Shown in pieces: positions 8,327 to 10,585 of a DNA stretch of 10,585 nucleotides. This DNA comes from Clostridia bacterium. Its GTDB lineage: Bacteria > Bacillota > Clostridia > Christensenellales > UBA1242. The first letter of the stretch is position 1. Each line of letters begins with the position of its first letter. The notes under the pieces were generated by a model. It made no database searches, had not been told where the DNA came from, and was given only the letters and a program-made list of their open reading frames with translations. The stretch covers positions 1 to 10,585 of the forward strand of contig JAGART010000178.1 in the NCBI GenBank assembly GCA_017622115.1, read 5' to 3'. A program made the position numbers and the translations under genes.

Positions 8327-8338
8327 AATCTCGCAACT
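8327..8338. repeat. Remnant right end of a second repeat element
   Basis: AATCTCGCAACT follows copy 1 by 18 nt. It is the exact reverse complement of the left end of copy 2 (AGTTGCGAGATT, 10429-10440) and not of copy 1 (which has GGCGAGATT). It is probably what remains of another element of the copy-2 subtype. A chance match is possible. Confidence 0.45.
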
Positions 8339-8367
8339 AAAAGACAACGTGTGTTGTCTTTTTTTTT
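8339..8367 (+). terminator. Rho-independent terminator before the surface protein gene
   Basis: A perfect 10-bp stem, AAAAGACAAC (8339-8348) and GTTGTCTTTT (8353-8362), with loop GTGT and then more T (to 8367). It should end transcription from 7400 (or through the repeat) before the surface protein gene, so that gene needs its own promoter in 8368-8474. Confidence 0.85.
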
Positions 8368-8474
8368 AATTTTGGAGTAAAATTGTAAAAAGTTGTCAAA
8401 AACGTTTTACAAAATTGCTAAATTTTGTCATAATTAGTATATATAAAAAAGGAGGAAAAAGAAAAGAAACAAAA
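8368..8474 (+). promoter_or_regulatory. Leader of the surface protein gene: dyads, candidate -35 and distant ribosome-binding site
   Basis: The 313 bases between 8162 and 8474 hold repeat copy 1, the remnant, the terminator and this leader; no gene is seen. The leader has TTGTAAAA (8383-8390) and TTTTACAA (8405-8412) 14 nt apart, like an operator, and a second dyad ACAAAATT-GCTA-AATTTTGT (8409-8428). A TTGTCA at 8393-8398 inside the first dyad is a possible -35, but no convincing -10 follows at the right distance. GGAGG lies at 8451-8455, 19 nt before ATG 8475, which is unusually far. In such AT-rich sequence dyads of this size can arise by chance. Confidence 0.4.
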
Positions 8475-9359
8475 ATGACAAAACAAAAAATTACAACCCT
8501 TATAGTGTCGTGCATTATTGCGGTGGCACTCGTGGCTGGCGGAATTACGTGGGGTGTGATTTCTAGTAGGCCACAATCGGGTGCAATTACAGGCACAGAA
8601 ACAAGTTTATCGGGCTATATCGGTAATTTGTTAACAACTAATGGTGATTTAGATGTTAGTACTTATAACAAACTTATTACAGCGGTAGGTGCATTAGGTT
8701 CAGTATCAAGTACACAAAATTCAGCAAACATAAATAGTGGAACGCCAGTAGTGTTTCAAATGGGTACTGCCGCTGGAAACCCTGTGTACTGGCAAGTAAC
8801 CTATCGTACAAAAGATTATTTAACAATAATGATGACAAGACCATACACAGTAGAGTATTTCAACTATGATGGAAAAACTTATGCAAGTGGTATGTATGGT
8901 GGTGTTACACAAGCCGACTATGACCAATTAGGTAACTACTCGCGTTCAACTTTAAGACAAGTAACACAGCAAATTTATACTGATATGAATAATTCCTATG
9001 ATATTTTTTCAGAATTTGTTGTTTCACCAAGTGCAATGGCGATAGCAACTGGCACAAGTTGGCAAGAAACTCAAGCAAACTCTAAATATAGTAGTTCATA
9101 CAATGCAATTACAAACGGATTAAAAACACAAACAAGTACAACAAACCCACATAGTTTTACGTGGGATAGTAGTGTATATGATGATAAATTTTGGATACCA
9201 TCATTCTACGAATTGTACAACACATCGACTTCAAGTACAAGTTTTAATGGAGGATTATGGGGCTTATCTAGCCAATCATATGTTGGATTTAGCACAGCGT
9301 CCTTTTTAAACAGTAGCGTAACAACATCATATTGCTGGCTGCGCTCCGGCTCTTTGTAG
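8475..9359 (+). CDS. DUF6273-like surface protein, N-terminal part (ends at frame break)
   Basis: Predicted extracellular protein anchored by its N-terminus; 294 residues before a TAG. I chose ATG 8475 because it begins MTKQK and runs into one hydrophobic helix (about residues 7-29) typical of a signal anchor. The open frame reaches back to TTG 8415, but that start would lie ahead of the GGAGG. Residues 40-90 are a Ser/Thr/Asn-rich linker. Residues 105-292 resemble the DUF6273 domain, thought to have a C-type-lectin-like fold: YWQVTY (105-110), NYSRSTLR (154-161), KFWIPSFYELYN (238-249), WGL (262-264) and CWLRSG (287-292). In this family WLRSG is followed by a variable stretch and then VRPA. 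Here the frame stops 2 codons after WLRSG, and VRPAAHLSL is found one frame over at nt 9429 onward. It is therefore the front of a broken or phase-off gene. The ligand is unknown. Confidence 0.75.
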   Translation: MTKQKITTLIVSCIIAVALVAGGITWGVISSRPQSGAITGTETSLSGYIGNLLTTNGDLDVSTYNKLITAVGALGSVSSTQNSANINSGTPVVFQMGTAAGNPVYWQVTYRTKDYLTIMMTRPYTVEYFNYDGKTYASGMYGGVTQADYDQLGNYSRSTLRQVTQQIYTDMNNSYDIFSEFVVSPSAMAIATGTSWQETQANSKYSSSYNAITNGLKTQTSTTNPHSFTWDSSVYDDKFWIPSFYELYNTSTSSTSFNGGLWGLSSQSYVGFSTASFLNSSVTTSYCWLRSGSL

Positions 9360-10423
9360 TCGGCTCGTTCGCTCGGGGATTTCCTCGGGCTCGTTTTTTT
9401 TCTCTTGCCTTTTGGGTGAGTTGTTGCGTCCGTCCTGCCGCTCATCTCTCCCTATCGAATTTGGATGCATATGCAGCCAAATTAATCTCCGCGAGCGTGG
9501 CGAGCGAATCTCCGCACGAGAGTGCGGCGGTCGATTTAGCCTCTTATGAGTATGTTGCTAAAAATGTGGATAGTGTTGTATTTACATATACTGCGTATAG
9601 TGGGTATTATATTTCAGGTATGACAATTGCAAATACAGCGGTAGAAATTCAAAAAAATATAGGTAGTGCTAATTCATATATAACTATTACAGGTTACTGC
9701 AAATATAAGTGTTATAGAAATGATGAAAATCAAGTATTTGTAGTATTAAGTGATGTAAAAGTTGATTTAAGCATTATTGGCTCGGCGTTAGCCGAGCCGG
9801 TCACGGTCACGAATGTTGGCGGTGTTGGTACGTTAACTTATGAAACTCAATATGATGCAGTTACGGGTGATACGATTGTGACCGTGACTCCCGCAAGTGG
9901 ATATTATGTTTATTCTATTGCGTTAGATAGTAATACCGCACAAATAATTGAACGTTGGAGCGATATGATTTATCAAAATTGTAGTGCATTCTACGCAAGT
10001 TACGTAACAACTGAATATACAAATGTAGTGCAGTTTGATTTTCACAAAGTAACAGGACAGGTGGCAGTAAATATTACTTTGGTAACGACAGCAAATAGAC
10101 CAGCCTTGCAACAAGGTGGCGGAACAAGTATAAGTGGAGTTGCTTTACAAGTGAATAATTTGTCTAATACAACAACATTGGCGTGTGTAGGTGAAGCCCG
10201 CATAACAGGTTATAGTACAAACGAAGGATTAACCACCATTCACGTAAGTGCAATAGCAAGCAAGGGATATCAATTTGCAGGGTGGAGTACAAGCGGAGAT
10301 GATGATTTGAGTGCGTACAAAGATAGTGCAGACATTCCTTATGATGTGTTAGAGGGGAAAATTTTGTATGCAAATTTCACCGAAACTAATGCAAGTATTA
10401 ACGACCAAACTTCAAATATATAA
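9332..10423 (+). CDS. Surface protein, C-terminal part in shifted frame: DUF6273 end plus InlB-like beta repeats
   Basis: Continuation of the gene at 8475 in another frame; the frame is open from 9317 and no credible start or ribosome-binding site precedes it (9332 is only a TTG). It begins with the variable stretch, then VRPAAHLSLSNLDAYA (nt 9429 on), the normal end of a DUF6273-like domain. Three beta-rich units follow, marked by SGYYISG (about 9600), VTVTPASGYYVYS (about 9880-9916) and SKGYQFAGWS (10259-10288). The last, ending ILYANFTE, is like divergent InlB B-repeats/bacterial repeat domains of surface proteins. There is no LPXTG motif or C-terminal membrane helix. A single base gained between 9334 and 9357 would fuse both parts into one 649-aa protein, with 26 residues between WLRSG and VRPA. 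Repeat copy 2 begins 6 nt after the stop. Confidence 0.65.
   Translation: MLAALRLFVVGSFARGFPRARFFSLAFWVSCCVRPAAHLSLSNLDAYAAKLISASVASESPHESAAVDLASYEYVAKNVDSVVFTYTAYSGYYISGMTIANTAVEIQKNIGSANSYITITGYCKYKCYRNDENQVFVVLSDVKVDLSIIGSALAEPVTVTNVGGVGTLTYETQYDAVTGDTIVTVTPASGYYVYSIALDSNTAQIIERWSDMIYQNCSAFYASYVTTEYTNVVQFDFHKVTGQVAVNITLVTTANRPALQQGGGTSISGVALQVNNLSNTTTLACVGEARITGYSTNEGLTTIHVSAIASKGYQFAGWSTSGDDDLSAYKDSADIPYDVLEGKILYANFTETNASINDQTSNI
9334..9457 (+). other. Adenine-depleted block: candidate DGR variable region (VR)
   Basis: Direct count on the coding strand: A 5, C 38, G 34, T 47 in 124 bases (4% A, 58% GC). The 100 bases at 9201-9300 have 30 A. The block spans exactly from WLRSG through the variable stretch to VRPAAHLSLS. 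Even conserved residues use codons without A (CTG CGC TCC GGC; GTC CGT CCT GCC), unlike the A/T-ending codons elsewhere. In known DGRs, adenines of the template repeat are randomised when copied into the variable region, so VRs lose A and fixed residues avoid A. The size fits too (the Bordetella phage VR is 134 bp). No template repeat or reverse transcriptase is seen in this window. Confidence 0.5.
9458..9483. repeat. 26-nt near-perfect palindrome just after the A-poor block
   Basis: Arms AATTTGG (9458-9464) and CCAAATT (9477-9483) enclose the self-complementary TGCATATGCA (9466-9475), with a single A/G mismatch at 9465/9476. It begins at the first base after the A-poor block. DGR targets are known to need a hairpin or cruciform next to the VR 3' end, so the position is suggestive. 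It lies in coding sequence (NLDAYAAKL). Confidence 0.7.
9484..9527. repeat. GC-rich short repeats with GAGA-loop hairpin
   Basis: A GC-rich island within AT-rich coding sequence. AATCTCCGC occurs twice (9484-9492, 9507-9515) and GCGAGCG twice (9491-9497, 9500-9506). It ends in hairpin CCGCAC-GAGA-GTGCGG (9512-9527), a 6-bp stem with a loop matching the GRNA consensus reported for DGR target hairpins. The stem is shorter and further from the block (55 nt) than in the Bordetella phage case. Confidence 0.55.
9779..9798. repeat. Perfect 8-bp GC hairpin inside the surface protein gene
   Basis: GGCTCGGC-GTTA-GCCGAGCC, 8-bp stem and 4-nt loop, encoding part of GSALAEP. Right after it GTCACGGTCAC (9800-9810) is the reverse complement of GTGACCGTGAC (9878-9888), 67 nt away. 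The latter pair both encode Val-Thr repeats in alternating beta strands, so coding constraint may explain it. There is no T run, so this is not a terminator. Confidence 0.6.
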
Positions 10424-10428
10424 GCAAA

Positions 10429-10585
10429 AGTTGCGAGATTGCCCTACGAAGCCAGCCTGACTACCAACAGAAAGAGAAACTTAAAAACCAGTTAGTAAGG
10501 CTGACACGTTTACTGTGTAAACTTCGCAATGACAGAGTGCTCTAAAAAATAATAATAAAAGTAAATTGTCATTATGAGGAGCGGA
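10429..10585. repeat. MITE-like repeat, copy 2 (right end beyond window)
   Basis: Same family as 8189-8308. Shared segments are GCGAGATTGCC (10433-10443) and about 60 nearly identical bases starting TTCGCAATGACA (10523) and running to TGTCATTATGAGGAGCG at the window end. Between these, copy 1 has 17 nt (8206-8222) and copy 2 has 79 nt (10444-10522). The longer insert has its own stems: CAGCCTGACTA with TAGTAAGGCTG (one mismatch), and GTTTAC-TGT-GTAAAC. The left end reads AGTTGCGAGATT and lies 6 nt after the surface gene's stop. No terminator is seen before the window ends. Confidence 0.82.

Larger units (their letters stand above)
8475..10423 (+). pseudogene. Complete surface protein locus with one frame break (possible DGR target gene)
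   Basis: The two open frames 8475-9359 and 9332-10423 are one gene: the DUF6273-like domain begins in the first and ends in the second, and both share composition and Ser/Thr/Tyr-rich style. The shift is equivalent to one missing base (or two extra) and must lie between 9317 and 9357, the interval where both frames are open. A single T added at 9353-9355 would restore it. It could be a true loss of function, an off state, an outcome of variable-region rewriting, or a sequencing/assembly error in a hypervariable region. I see no classical slippery heptamer in the original frame, so programmed frameshifting is less likely. Confidence 0.6.

Noticed and set aside
8162..8340. Palindromic repeat considered as a CRISPR array or structured RNA gene
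   Set aside because: There is only one complete unit here with inverted, not evenly spaced direct, repeats, and it resembles a widespread MITE-like element.
8415..8474. Upstream extension of the surface protein from TTG 8415
   Set aside because: The GGAGG lies inside it, and ATG 8475 gives a standard signal-anchor N-terminus.
9393..9401. T-run as the site of a simple homopolymer slip joining the two frames
   Set aside because: The stop TAG at 9357-9359 in the first frame comes before the run, so slipping there cannot by itself restore the protein.
9206..9445. 79-aa minus-strand open frame across the A-poor block
   Set aside because: It is antisense to the surface protein; the long frame results from the lack of A (hence T on the other strand), which removes stop codons there. 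No ribosome-binding site or known motif.
10444..10522. Central 79 nt of repeat copy 2 considered as a DGR template repeat
   Set aside because: It does not match the A-poor block (no equivalents of the CTGCGCTCCGG or GTCCGTCCTGCC segments); it is a hairpin insert of the repeat.

Overview
The window looks like an AT-rich, low-GC Gram-positive genome, most likely an uncultured, probably host-associated, member of the Clostridia. Three things point there. The cell-wall genes are in the Bacillus/Clostridium order (PBP - murE - mraY - murD - ftsW, with no murF between murE and mraY). MurE carries the DNPR signature of meso-diaminopimelate peptidoglycan. A DUF4364 gene and a four-cysteine TSCPD gene, both families I associate with Clostridia, sit next door. 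The exact taxon is an inference.

Positions 1-6329 (+ strand) are the middle of a dcw (division and cell wall) operon. It starts inside a class B penicillin-binding protein with one PASTA domain. murE, mraY, murD and ftsW/spoVE follow with small gaps or overlaps. Together they add D-Glu and meso-DAP to the UDP-MurNAc precursor (MurD, MurE), transfer it to the lipid carrier (MraY), polymerise glycan (FtsW) and cross-link it (PBP). The operon ends at a strong bidirectional terminator (6332-6361), without the murG, murB, divIB or ftsZ that often follow.

Positions 6364-7235 (- strand) hold a two-gene unit: a winged-helix-type DUF4364 gene and then a TSCPD gene. They converge on the dcw terminator and are read from an extended -10 promoter. 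Divergent to them is 7400-8161 (+), an unrecognised acidic, helical, cytoplasmic protein with a CxCxxC cluster.

Positions 8162-10585 are an accessory-looking region. A 120-bp palindromic MITE-like repeat (8189-8308), a terminator (8339-8367) and a leader with two dyads precede a large surface protein gene (8475-10423). A second copy of the repeat starts right after that gene and runs off the window. The protein has an N-terminal membrane anchor, a DUF6273-like (C-type-lectin-like) domain and InlB-like beta repeats. Its frame is broken near the end of the DUF6273-like domain.

The most interesting signal lies at that break. On the coding strand, 9334-9457 contains 5 A in 124 bases (about 30% A just upstream), with sharp edges. 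It covers exactly the segment between the conserved WLRSG and VRPAAHLSLS motifs and is followed at once by a 26-nt palindrome and then a GC-rich hairpin with a GAGA loop. This is what the variable region of a diversity-generating retroelement (DGR) target gene would look like. No template repeat or reverse transcriptase is visible in the window, so the DGR reading is a hypothesis.
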